From Shewanella metallivivens (GTDB taxonomy: Bacteria; Pseudomonadota; Gammaproteobacteria; Enterobacterales; Shewanellaceae), in NCBI RefSeq assembly GCF_028750675.1, contig NZ_JAQQPZ010000003.1, forward strand, positions 124,001-188,000: DNA of 64,000 nt. The letters run 5' to 3'. A program made the translations under genes and the position numbers. Shown in pieces: positions 56,881 through 64,000 of the stretch (the first letter of the stretch is position 1; the number at the start of each line of letters is the position of its first letter). The notes beneath the pieces were generated by a model. That model was not told the DNA's origin and searched no databases. It saw nothing but the letters and a program-made list of their open reading frames with translations.

Positions 56881-58533
56881 TTAAGCTGTTAATAATTCGT
56901 AACCAGGTAACGTTAAAAAGTCGACCAATTCATCTGAGGTCGTAATTTGTTCAAACAGTGCTGCGGCTTGCGTAAACTTGCCAGCATTAAAGCGATCGCT
57001 GCCCAACTCTTGTTTCACATTGGCAGTTTCTTGTTTCAGCATCGCTTTGAATAAGTCTTTAGTGACTAACTTGCCGTTAGATAAACTCTTTTGATGCTTA
57101 ATCCACTGCCAAATTGACGTACGAGAAATTTCAGCGGTGGCAGCGTCTTCCATCAAACCATAAATAGGTACACAACCATTACCTTGGATCCACGCCTCGA
57201 TGTACTGCAGTGCAATGCGAATATTTAAACGCATCCCCTCTTCGGTACGTTCACCTTCACAGGGCTCAAGTAATTCACTGGCTAAAATGGGGGCATCAAC
57301 ATCACGAGTAATGTGCAATTGATTGGTTCTGTCGCCGCCAATGTAATCATTAAAAATAGCCATAGCGGTATCAGCTAGTCCAGGGTGAGCTACCCAAGTA
57401 CCGTCATGACCATTACGGGCTTCAAGCTCTTTATCACCACGTACTTTTTGTAAAACTTTGGCGTTGGTTTCTTCATCTTTTGCAGGAATGAAGGCCGCCA
57501 TACCTCCCATTGCGAGAGCGCCGCGTTTGTGACAAGTTTTAATCAGTAGACGTGAATAAGCACTTAAAAACTTAGTATCCATCGTGACGGCTTGGCGATC
57601 TGGCAGAACACGGTCTGGATAATTTTTTAACGTTTTAATATAACTAAAGATATAATCCCAACGCCCGCAGTTAAGTGCCACAATGTTTGAACGAAGCTCA
57701 TAAAGGATTTCTTCCATCTCAAACACTGCCGGTAGCGTTTCAATTAGGCAGGTACATTTAATGGTGCCTGGCTTTAGGCAAAAACGTTCTTCAACAAAAG
57801 CAAAAACCTTTGCCCACCAGCGCGCTTCAAGATGACTTTCTAGCTTAGGGATATAAAAATACGGTCCAGAGTTTTTGGCTAACAATTGACGGTAGTTGTG
57901 GTAGAAATACATGGCAAAATCGACCAGGCCACCCGGTACTGGGGTACCTTTATAAAGCACATGCTTTTCAATTAAGTGCAAACCACGTACCCGGGCAATA
58001 AGTACCGCAGGATCTGGATTAAGCGAATACTGTTTGCCGGTTTCTGGCGCAGTAAAAGAAATATCGCCATTGACCGCATCGCGAAGGTTAATTTGACCTT
58101 CAACCACTTTTTGCCAACTTGGTGCTAATGAGTCTTCAAAGTCAGCCATAAACACTTTTACATTGGCGTTTAATGCATTGATGATCATCTTGCGGTCTAC
58201 AGGGCCGGTGATCTCAACTCGACGGTCGGTTAAATCTTCTGGCATGCCACGGATAGTCCAATCACCATCACGAATAGCACGTGTTTCAGGTAGAAAGTCG
58301 GGTAACTCACCATTATCAATTCGCGCTTGTTTTTGTTTACGCTTTGCCAATAACTCTGGTACTTCAGCAGCAAACTTGGCACAAAGTGAATCTAAAAACG
58401 CCACTGCACCAGAATTAAACACTTGTTGCTGCCCTTCAATTGTTGGGCCTACAAAAGTGATGTCGGTGTTTACCGTCTCTTCTGTTGCTGTTGTGGTCTT
58501 ACCGTATTGAGCTACCAATTGTTCGGCGGTCAT
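56881..58533 (-). CDS. aceB: Malate synthase A
   Basis: AceB condenses glyoxylate with acetyl-CoA to malate. I start it at ATG 58533 (MTAEQLVAQYGKTTTATEE, 550 residues) with GGGAG 8 nt upstream; the frame to 58584 adds 17 residues. The A-isoform pattern is clear: TIRGMPEDLTDRRVEITGPV, MADFEDSLAPSWQKVVEGQ, the catalytic Arg region ARVRGLHLIEKHVLYKG, CGRWDYIFSYIKT, and AYSRLLIKTCHKRGALAMGG. It is the first gene of aceBA. About 880 bp upstream is non-coding, so regulation is likely elaborate. Confidence 0.98.
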   Translation of the reverse strand: MTAEQLVAQYGKTTTATEETVNTDITFVGPTIEGQQQVFNSGAVAFLDSLCAKFAAEVPELLAKRKQKQARIDNGELPDFLPETRAIRDGDWTIRGMPEDLTDRRVEITGPVDRKMIINALNANVKVFMADFEDSLAPSWQKVVEGQINLRDAVNGDISFTAPETGKQYSLNPDPAVLIARVRGLHLIEKHVLYKGTPVPGGLVDFAMYFYHNYRQLLAKNSGPYFYIPKLESHLEARWWAKVFAFVEERFCLKPGTIKCTCLIETLPAVFEMEEILYELRSNIVALNCGRWDYIFSYIKTLKNYPDRVLPDRQAVTMDTKFLSAYSRLLIKTCHKRGALAMGGMAAFIPAKDEETNAKVLQKVRGDKELEARNGHDGTWVAHPGLADTAMAIFNDYIGGDRTNQLHITRDVDAPILASELLEPCEGERTEEGMRLNIRIALQYIEAWIQGNGCVPIYGLMEDAATAEISRTSIWQWIKHQKSLSNGKLVTKDLFKAMLKQETANVKQELGSDRFNAGKFTQAAALFEQITTSDELVDFLTLPGYELLTA

Positions 58534-59412
58534 AATTTGGCTCCCTATGTGCTGCATGCGCTTGTTTGTCACTGTTAAAGGCATTTAATGACGCTGACGC
58601 TATATGGTTTGGGTAGTGACCCATTGATTATTTTATGTAGCGCTAAGTCGCTGTGCATATAACCAATGTCCATATTGTTCTGTGCAAATAAATAATCACC
58701 CTTTAACGCTCAAACAAACTTTCATATGTTTGTTTCGTACTAAAAACTAACCAGAAACGTTTGTAATTGCAACAGTCTTGAGTTGACCAAAATGGATGAA
58801 AAACTAGGCTGAACAACACAATCAATTGGTCTTACCAACACCAAGATTTAACGATAAGCAACTGATTATAAATAAAATAAATAATCAGCAAGCATTTAAA
58901 AAAATCACTTATAAAAATTCATCTTACCAATTGACCACAAATTAATAATGGTAAAAATAGTTGTTGCAAAATTACACCGTGCAAATAAAAGTTTACAGCA
59001 CTTTAGTCTAAACCCCCTAATCAAACATTTTGCTCACGTTTTGAGCTTACCTAGGCGTAAAGGCAAAAAAGCACTTAAATACATATGGTTAACACCACAA
59101 CCGTGCGAAGCGAATTCAAACAACTGTTTTAAATTGACGCTTACGTTAACGTAATAAAAAATAAGCAAATTGACATAAAAAGTGTGAGTTACGTCACCCG
59201 ATCAACAAGCTGCAGTCGTTTGGTTTTTTTGAAAAAAAATTCACTTTTTTAAAAATAAATTTAAAAAAATGTCATAAATGGTGCATGTAAGAGGTTTTTA
59301 AGATTCAAAATGGTGCAGGAGCCATGGCACTAAGTGACACCGTGGAGGAAATATATTGATTTAATCTCGACTAAACTGAAGCATAGAACAATACAGTCTG
59401 TTGATTGAGGAG
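58534..59412. other. Non-coding gap between aceB and the GGDEF gene
   Basis: This 879-bp gap must hold the aceB promoter. It is AT-rich, with a striking A/T-only stretch around 59220-59275. Short frames exist (for example 58948-59154) but none has a good Shine-Dalgarno sequence or recognisable features. A small GC-balanced island around 59310-59350 reads GGAGCCATGGCACTAAGTGA and could form a GTGC/GCAC hairpin; its role is unknown. No operator was recognised. Confidence 0.5.
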
Positions 59413-61167
59413 TTAACTCTGTGGGTGTTTCATTGACTCGTTGTAGCACACAACACAATTGCGGCCGTTATGCTTAGCACAATATAAGGCTAAATCAGCG
59501 CGGTGAATAAGGGGGTCAAGACTTAAGTCGTGTTTGTCGGCACAGCTTATGCCACAGCTCACCGTAATCGAAAAATCATGACCAGAGAAACGCGTATTGA
59601 TAGCCTCTACCTCTGCTCTTAAGCGTTCGGCAAAGTCTGCTGCTGATTTAAGATCTTGTTTGGGCATAAATATCGCAAACTCCTCACCGCCCATGCGGGT
59701 AAATACATCATTAGGCCTGAGTAGCGACTCAATCACACTGGTAAACTTTTTTAATGCCCAGTCACCTGTAGCATGACCAAATTGGTCATTAATGTTTTTA
59801 AATAAATCCAAATCCATCAACAGCACAGAAAAAGGCTCGGCTACCGCTTGAGTTTGAATAAATTCGTTTTCAGCAAGCTCCTGGCCAGTACGGCGATTAT
59901 AAATACCAGTTAACCCATCACGCTGTGCTTGCTTCATAAATTGATTGCGTTGCAGCCAGGCTGAAATCAGCAGTAATAATAAACCAACTGACACACCAAC
60001 GAGCAATGTCGAAAACATAATTGACGAGCTTTTGTCTTTTATAAACAGATCTTTTTGCTTCATCAACAACTCGTGGTCTTGCATCAGACTGTTGTTTTCT
60101 CGGTTTTTCTCTACGCTGTCAAAACGAGCCATCTGATAAGCGTTTTCTTTCACTTTTTGCTCGTTTAATATCTGTAAACTCAGTGCATTAGCAACCACTT
60201 GGTACTGATAAGCTTTATCAAACTGACCACGTTTTCCTGCAACCAACGATAAGGTTTCATTAGCACGCTTTTTTACTAACAGGTTATTGGGTGCTATCGG
60301 CTTGTCATTGACTTTATTAGCATACTGCTCGGCTTCTTCAAAACGGTTTAAATAGAAGTAGGTCATGCCTAAAAACGAGTGAACTTCGTTAATCTCAACT
60401 TCAAATTTAAACTTTTTGTAGTTGGCTAACGCGTTTAATAATAATGATTCGGCTTTATCATAGAGGCTGTTTTCATATGCAACAATTGCCTGCCCTTTTG
60501 TGGACATTACGGCAATTAACGGGAAACCATGTTCACTACAGTACTGTTCTGTGTCGGTAAATAAATTTGAAGCCAAATCGAATTGTTTTGTGCGTAGATT
60601 CGCCACGGCATAATACAACATCGAATAACACTGGTTTTTAGGATTTTCACCTTGATTTAAATTCAGGGCCAATTGCGATATTCGCAACATTTCATCATAA
60701 GCTTCGAGCTCAAGATACACATTTAATAGCCGGTTGTAGGTCGCAATTTTAATGCTGTTATCTTGATAATTATCAATACGAGCTAAATTGGTTTCTAACA
60801 AAGTAAAGGCGCGTTTGTAGTCTTTTAAGCCAATACTGGTTGTTACCCGATATAAATATATACGAGTGATGATATCTTCAGTCGGATTAAAAGTTAACGC
60901 GGTGTCTAAAGCGTCATCTGCAGCAGCATACTCGGCTAAATAGATATGTTTTAAGCTAAGCAGCATGTACAAACGGCTTTTTTGTATCATCGACAGCTGG
61001 TCTTGACGCGCTAACATTGAATTTAATTTGGCGATGGCACTTTGAGTGTCAGTGTGCATAAAGTTTTCAACAATATCGAGCTCATCATCCATTTCATTGG
61101 CGAGCACAATTCCTGAGCTGTATAATATGAACAGCACAGTGATAACGACTTTAATGAACACTTGCAT
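59413..61167 (-). CDS. TPR-GGDEF diguanylate cyclase following the borosin locus
   Basis: From ATG 61167 (MQVFIKVVITVLFILYSSGI) the protein has 584 residues; the longer frame to 61200 begins with TTG. A signal peptide or TM (to about 24) is followed by a large extracytoplasmic TPR-type helical domain (about 30-360; KSRLYMLLSLKHIYLAEYAA, CYSMLYYAVANLRTKQFDLA), TM2 at about 385-405 (FSTLLVGVSVGLLLLLISAW), and a GGDEF domain with intact RMGGEEFAIFMP and SVLLMDLDLFKNINDQFGHA motifs, so it should make c-di-GMP. An RxxD-type inhibitory site was not evident. It starts only 10 nt after the sonA stop, suggesting co-transcription with the borosin genes. Confidence 0.9.
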   Translation of the reverse strand: MQVFIKVVITVLFILYSSGIVLANEMDDELDIVENFMHTDTQSAIAKLNSMLARQDQLSMIQKSRLYMLLSLKHIYLAEYAAADDALDTALTFNPTEDIITRIYLYRVTTSIGLKDYKRAFTLLETNLARIDNYQDNSIKIATYNRLLNVYLELEAYDEMLRISQLALNLNQGENPKNQCYSMLYYAVANLRTKQFDLASNLFTDTEQYCSEHGFPLIAVMSTKGQAIVAYENSLYDKAESLLLNALANYKKFKFEVEINEVHSFLGMTYFYLNRFEEAEQYANKVNDKPIAPNNLLVKKRANETLSLVAGKRGQFDKAYQYQVVANALSLQILNEQKVKENAYQMARFDSVEKNRENNSLMQDHELLMKQKDLFIKDKSSSIMFSTLLVGVSVGLLLLLISAWLQRNQFMKQAQRDGLTGIYNRRTGQELAENEFIQTQAVAEPFSVLLMDLDLFKNINDQFGHATGDWALKKFTSVIESLLRPNDVFTRMGGEEFAIFMPKQDLKSAADFAERLRAEVEAINTRFSGHDFSITVSCGISCADKHDLSLDPLIHRADLALYCAKHNGRNCVVCYNESMKHPQS

Positions 61168-61177
61168 CAACAAGGTA

Positions 61178-61390
61178 TTACGGCTTAGGTGTTGTAACAA
61201 TCTGGAACATTTTCATCTCTTCGTCACCCGCTAATTGGCGGATACGCGCTATGTCACCCGACATTACCGCTTCAATTTCTTCTTCGGTAATGCCATTTGC
61301 TTGCATCACCCCAATAGGATCGTGTTGATACGCTTCTAATAATTCTGCATCTGTCCCTAACTGAGTAAAAAATTGACTTAAATTCGACAT
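61178..61390 (-). CDS. sonA: SonA-like split-borosin precursor peptide
   Basis: This 70-residue protein closely resembles SonA of Shewanella oneidensis, the precursor of a discrete-substrate borosin. Residues 1-55 form the borosin-binding domain leader (MSNLSQFFTQLGTDAELLEA, YQHDPIGVMQANGITEEEIE, AVMSGDIARIRQLAGD), very like SonA's. The core tail is EEMKMFQIVTTPKP. SonA is N-methylated at residues 63 and 65 as I recall; the equivalent residues here are Gln 63 and Val 65, with Ile 64 between. The leader is conserved but the core differs, as expected for RiPP precursors. AAGGG lies 7 nt before the ATG. It follows the sonM-like gene by 30 bp. A Nif11-type leader was considered and is less likely because the methylase partner is adjacent. 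Confidence 0.85.
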   Translation of the reverse strand: MSNLSQFFTQLGTDAELLEAYQHDPIGVMQANGITEEEIEAVMSGDIARIRQLAGDEEMKMFQIVTTPKP

Positions 61391-61420
61391 ATCGTGCCCT
61401 TAGTGTTGTAGAAGTATTCT

Positions 61421-62248
61421 CTAACCAAGATCCATTTCACTGATGCCTAACTTTGCAAGCATGGCAGGGTTTAATGCTAATGCTTGCTGAGGCGGGATCA
61501 ATAATGTGCTGATGGTCGTTAACCGAGCATCAGGTAAATCAGCCAAGGCAATATGCTCTACTCTTGGCGATTGCACTGCTAAGTTTGCAGCTTCATATAT
61601 TATCACTTGATGATCAATAGGATACCACTGTGATAAATGTTCAACTAAAATATGTAATCTCTGCTTGGTTGTGGAAAATTGTGTCAATGTATGTTCGCCC
61701 GCGAGCGCTATTTGCCACAACACTACGTGAGTACAAGGGTTGGGGACATGTTGGTACAACATAAACTGGGTGGCTTCATAGCTTTGATAACCACTATTGC
61801 CGGGATCGATACCTAAATCCGCCCATAAACACGCCTCAGCTGAAACACCTGCAAGCATTTTAGCGCTAAAACCTAGCTGTTTAGCTTGTGCTATTGCTAA
61901 ATGTGATACGCAAGAAAATACCCCCGGATGGCCGTACAAAGCACATACCACCCTTTTATTTGCTCGTACCTCATCTAACATAGCATCAACCATCTGCTGA
62001 TAGGTGTTGCGACGGTTTTTTATTTCCCCTGCTTGTGCGTAATATCCTTGTAGCGAGCGCACATCAGCATTCAAGGTTGACAACCATCTATCGGCGAACC
62101 CATCGGGCACCAATGAAAAAACCACGTCAGCAAGCTCAATATAACTCATGGCTAACTGGCCTACTTGCCCAGCAAGTTGTACTCCAGTCCCCACACACAC
62201 TAGCTGACCTTGTCCTTTTACGGCAGTTAGCTGCAAGTTACACCTCAA
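61421..62248 (-). CDS. sonM: SonM-like borosin alpha-N-methyltransferase
   Basis: This ~275-residue protein has the tetrapyrrole-methylase fold used by borosin backbone N-methyltransferases. It matches my memory of Shewanella SonM: LVCVGTGVQLAGQVGQLAMS, YIELADVVFSLVPDGFADRW, RNTYQQMVDAMLDEV, ALYGHPGVFSCVSHLAIAQA, GVSAEACLWADLGIDPGNSG, WQIALAGEHTLTQFS and ending LAKLGISEMDLG. It iteratively methylates backbone amides of the precursor encoded 30 bp downstream. No ATG exists in a reasonable position: the longest frame starts at TTG 62248 (AGGA 7 nt before it), with another TTG at 62236 preceded by GAGG. The start is therefore uncertain and non-AUG. Confidence 0.88.
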   Translation of the reverse strand: MRCNLQLTAVKGQGQLVCVGTGVQLAGQVGQLAMSYIELADVVFSLVPDGFADRWLSTLNADVRSLQGYYAQAGEIKNRRNTYQQMVDAMLDEVRANKRVVCALYGHPGVFSCVSHLAIAQAKQLGFSAKMLAGVSAEACLWADLGIDPGNSGYQSYEATQFMLYQHVPNPCTHVVLWQIALAGEHTLTQFSTTKQRLHILVEHLSQWYPIDHQVIIYEAANLAVQSPRVEHIALADLPDARLTTISTLLIPPQQALALNPAMLAKLGISEMDLG

Positions 62249-62720
62249 TATGTCATCCTATTTTTGTTGATAATCAAAGCAACTAAATAGAAATAAAACA
62301 AAGACTAAATCACATATTTATTATACGAATATTTCAATTGATTATGCTTTTAAATTAAACAATTTAATGATTATTTACCAACTTTATTAACATATAAGTG
62401 GTACAAAACACGCTTTTGAAGGAATTGTGCTCATCACGATTACTGGATAAGCTATTTTCCAACATGTAAAAATGGCCTGAAAAGCCTTATAAAACTGAGT
62501 TTTTCAGCTACAAAACGATGACGTTAAAACTGACGTCACGTCTCACCGTAATATGTTGCGCGTAGAGAGTAACCATGAATCAGGATGGGTATTATTACAA
62601 AAAAGAAGGAACTTACGTCGCGATATTCACTCAAAGCCACAACATCTTCTAATCGGCCCTTGTCAGCATAGGGACAGCTTGGGTATGATGACCGACAGAA
62701 TTTAGGAAGTAGCGCAGACA
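62249..62720. other. Divergent sonM/bamE non-coding region
   Basis: A 472-bp gap holds the promoters of sonM-sonA-GGDEF (minus) and bamE (plus). The sonM-proximal half is very AT-rich and contains a TTGATAATCAA palindrome (about 62266-62276). Nearer bamE, TGACGT occurs twice 12 bp apart (62519-62524 and 62531-62536), the second within TGACGTCA. No regulator is identified. The open frame on the minus strand here (61 codons) is not credible. Confidence 0.55.
62660..62689 (+). promoter_or_regulatory. bamE sigma-70 promoter
   Basis: -35 TTGTCA (62660-62665), an 18-nt spacer and -10 TATGAT (62684-62689), 31 bp before the bamE ATG. Both hexamers match consensus at five of six positions. Confidence 0.7.
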
Positions 62721-63230
62721 ATGATAAACAAAAAACAAAGTCTTACCCTTGTAAGCGCAGTAGCGCTTTCACTCTCAATGAGCGGATGTAGTGTTTTCGA
62801 CTGGTTAATTTATAAGCCTGATATACCGCAAGGTAACTACATGGAAACCCAGCAAGTTGAAAAACTTCGCATCGACATGACCAAAGAGCAAACGGAGTAC
62901 ATTTTAGGTCGTCCGGTTTTACGTGATAGTTTTTCTGATGACACTTGGTACTATGTATACCACTTTAAAAGTGGCCGTGATGCCAGCATTACCCATAAAG
63001 AGCTAATCATTCATTTTACGGATGATAAGATCGCTAGCGTCACAGGCGATTACGAACTAAGCAGTGAGTTTAATACGCCGCTTGAGCTAAGCTCTTTGCC
63101 AACAGTCAATGAGCCTGATTTAAAGCCATTACTGCCAGAAACACGCCCAGACTCAAAACCATTGGTTGAAGAAACGCGACCAACGTTAACCAACCAGCCT
63201 GAAAAATCTAACGACCCTGATAATCGTTAA
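62721..63230 (+). CDS. bamE: BamE (SmpA/OmlA), outer-membrane assembly lipoprotein
   Basis: BamE stabilises the BAM complex. The 169-residue protein has a lipoprotein signal (LTLVSAVALSLSMSGC, Cys near 23), then the SmpA/OmlA domain: FDWLIYKPDIPQGNYMETQQ, VEKLRIDMTKEQTEYILGRP and DDTWYYVYHFKSGRDASITH. The C-terminal ~50 residues (SLPTVNEPDLKPLLPETRPD and on) are a Pro/Glu-rich tail longer than in E. coli BamE (113 residues). It is followed by a bidirectional terminator and convergent with rnfH. Confidence 0.95.
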   Translation: MINKKQSLTLVSAVALSLSMSGCSVFDWLIYKPDIPQGNYMETQQVEKLRIDMTKEQTEYILGRPVLRDSFSDDTWYYVYHFKSGRDASITHKELIIHFTDDKIASVTGDYELSSEFNTPLELSSLPTVNEPDLKPLLPETRPDSKPLVEETRPTLTNQPEKSNDPDNR

Positions 63231-63245
63231 TCAATCAGAGCCAAG

Positions 63246-63277
63246 AAAAAAGCAGAATCAATTGATTCTGCTTTTTT
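63246..63277. terminator. Bidirectional terminator between bamE and rnfH
   Basis: A perfect 16-bp inverted repeat: AAAAAAGCAGAATCAA and TTGATTCTGCTTTTTT (63246-63277). A6 and T6 tracts allow termination from either side. Confidence 0.92.
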
Positions 63278-63293
63278 GTATAGCGTTAAACAA

Positions 63294-63629
63294 TTAACTG
63301 ACCTTCGCACCAGTGATTTTATTGATCCGGCCTTCATCTTTTGCTTTTTCAGCCCGTTTGCGGCGCACATCTTTAGGGTCGGCAATCAAGGGACGGTATA
63401 ACTCTACCCGCTGACCAGGCTGTATCACTTCATCATGTTTAACAACCCGGCTAAACACGCCTAATTTGATGTTATCTAGATCGATTTCGGGAAAAAATTT
63501 CACTATATTGCTTTGGATAACCGCATCAATAAACGTGGTACCTGGCGCAACCATCACAGTGATAATTTTTTGCTGCTTGGGTAATGCATAAATCACATCA
63601 ACGGCAAATTGGTCTGTTTCACTTGTCAC
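63294..63629 (-). CDS. rnfH: RnfH family protein (UPF0125)
   Basis: The 111-residue protein is RnfH/YfjF-like: AVDVIYALPKQQKIITVMVA, GTTFIDAVIQSNIVKFFPEI, then LGVFSRVVKHDEVIQPGQRV and a conserved ELYRPLIADPKDVRRKRAEK tail. It has a small ubiquitin-like (beta-grasp) fold and its role is poorly known; the name comes from linkage with rnf genes in some bacteria. It overlaps ratA by 11 nt in the conserved ratA-rnfH pair (yfjG-yfjF of E. coli), here in the usual place beside bamE. Confidence 0.95.
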   Translation of the reverse strand: MTSETDQFAVDVIYALPKQQKIITVMVAPGTTFIDAVIQSNIVKFFPEIDLDNIKLGVFSRVVKHDEVIQPGQRVELYRPLIADPKDVRRKRAEKAKDEGRINKITGAKVS

Positions 63630-64000
63630 GATAAATCACCTTCGCTCTGTCGGTAAATGCCACCACCATTGACGACATTAACTCTTTAAAAATTTTACCA
63701 AATGCCAAGTCGACTAATGCGTTTGAAAATTCAAAATGCAAATCAAACTCCACCTTACAAGCTTCTTCTGTCAGCGCTGTAAATTTCCATAAGCCGTGCA
63801 AATGTTTAAAAGGCCCGTTTTCTAACTCTAGCGTAATGGATTTAGCTTCAACAACTTGGTTACGAGTAGTAAAGGTTTTACTGATCCCCGCTTTACTCAC
63901 ATCAACCGATGCCACCATGGTTTTACCGTCAAACTCTAATACTTTACCGCCAACACAGCCGGGCAAAAACACATGATACGACTCAACATCGTTGACTAAA
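63619..64000 (-). CDS. ratA: RatA-like START-domain protein, start outside window
   Basis: The open frame runs off the right edge. Beyond the GTG at 63970-63972 the in-frame residues LVNDVESYH continue, matching the RatA N-terminal region, so the true start lies beyond 64000 and the C-terminal ~126 residues are visible. RatA is a START/polyketide-cyclase-like protein (FLPGCVGGKVLEFDGKTMVA, FTTRNQVVEAKSITLELENG, WKFTALTEEACKVEFDLHFE, ALVDLAFGKIFKELMSSMVV). In E. coli it is reported to block 70S association; in other bacteria its homologues relate to coenzyme Q function. It overlaps rnfH by 11 nt. Confidence 0.94.
   Translation of the reverse strand, partial: LVNDVESYHVFLPGCVGGKVLEFDGKTMVASVDVSKAGISKTFTTRNQVVEAKSITLELENGPFKHLHGLWKFTALTEEACKVEFDLHFEFSNALVDLAFGKIFKELMSSMVVAFTDRAKVIYRDK

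Noticed and set aside
58163-58510. 115-codon plus-strand frame opposite aceB
   Set aside because: Antisense shadow of malate synthase.
58948-59154. 68-codon frame between aceB and the GGDEF gene
   Set aside because: No good ribosome-binding site and low-complexity composition; probably chance.
61178-61390. Nif11-like leader or LigA-type domain as the identity of the 70-residue protein
   Set aside because: The general helical pattern is similar, but the adjacent tetrapyrrole-methylase-fold protein and the close likeness to SonA favour a borosin precursor.
61421-62248. Corrin/siroheme tetrapyrrole methylase as the function of the sonM-like gene
   Set aside because: The fold is shared, but the sequence matches SonM far better, and no cobalamin or heme genes are nearby.
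62536-62721. 61-codon minus-strand frame before bamE
   Set aside because: It covers the bamE promoter on the opposite strand and has no supporting signals.
1-64000. CRISPR arrays, tRNAs, rRNAs, IS elements, prophage or toxin-antitoxin modules
   Set aside because: Reading both strands gave no regularly spaced repeats, transposase, integrase or tRNA-like clover-leaf signal. RatA is named for a toxin but occurs here with rnfH as a housekeeping pair.

Overview
The window comes from a Shewanella-like marine gammaproteobacterium, and moderately low GC suggests a cold-adapted species. Two housekeeping blocks have gene orders I know from Shewanella and its relatives: purL-mltF-tadA-guaA-guaB-xseA, and der-bamB-yfgM-hisS-ispG-rodZ-pilW-rlmN. 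The right end, aceA-aceB-GGDEF-SonA-SonM-bamE-rnfH-ratA, also looks Shewanella-like. I saw no tRNA, rRNA, CRISPR array, insertion sequence or prophage.

Layout. 0-5.6 kb: the end of an exported barrel-like protein, then a TetR repressor divergent from an RND efflux pair, with two palindromic operators between them. 5.7-9.1 kb: an AT-rich pair, a pseudaminic-acid-type methylase and a Maf flagellin glycosyltransferase, away from any flagellar genes. 9.2-12.0 kb: cydABX (cytochrome bd), including the 36-residue CydX. 13-24 kb: purine synthesis and related genes. 24.4-30.3 kb: envelope proteins and a PhoPQ-like two-component system. Three promoters here share a direct-repeat site placed exactly 12 nt before the -10 element. 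30.3-36.1 kb: a one-direction cluster of cytochrome b561, TlpA-like thioredoxin, DUF4266 lipoprotein, DUF3570 barrel protein, ApbE flavin transferase and a QseBC-like two-component system. 36.3-45.9 kb: der to rlmN. 46-55 kb: mixed accessory genes, including a ParF/ParG-like partition pair behind a dense repeat cluster. 55.4-58.5 kb: the glyoxylate shunt. 59.4-62.2 kb: a split borosin (backbone N-methylated RiPP) locus followed closely by a diguanylate cyclase. 62.7-64 kb: bamE, rnfH and the start-truncated ratA.

The most interesting systems are: (1) the split borosin pair SonM/SonA, with a conserved leader and a divergent core; (2) the DUF3570/DUF4266/ApbE cluster, where the DUF3570 protein carries a DSLTGAS motif resembling a covalent-FMN site while its ApbE lacks both an export signal and the usual metal-binding Asp; (3) the small PhoP-like regulon readable from the promoters; and (4) the ParF/ParG-like pair with five TTGACG/CGTCAA boxes in about 110 bp.

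Start codons were re-chosen wherever a Shine-Dalgarno sequence or known family length pointed inside the longest open frame. Family names come from recognising the sequences; no database search was run.
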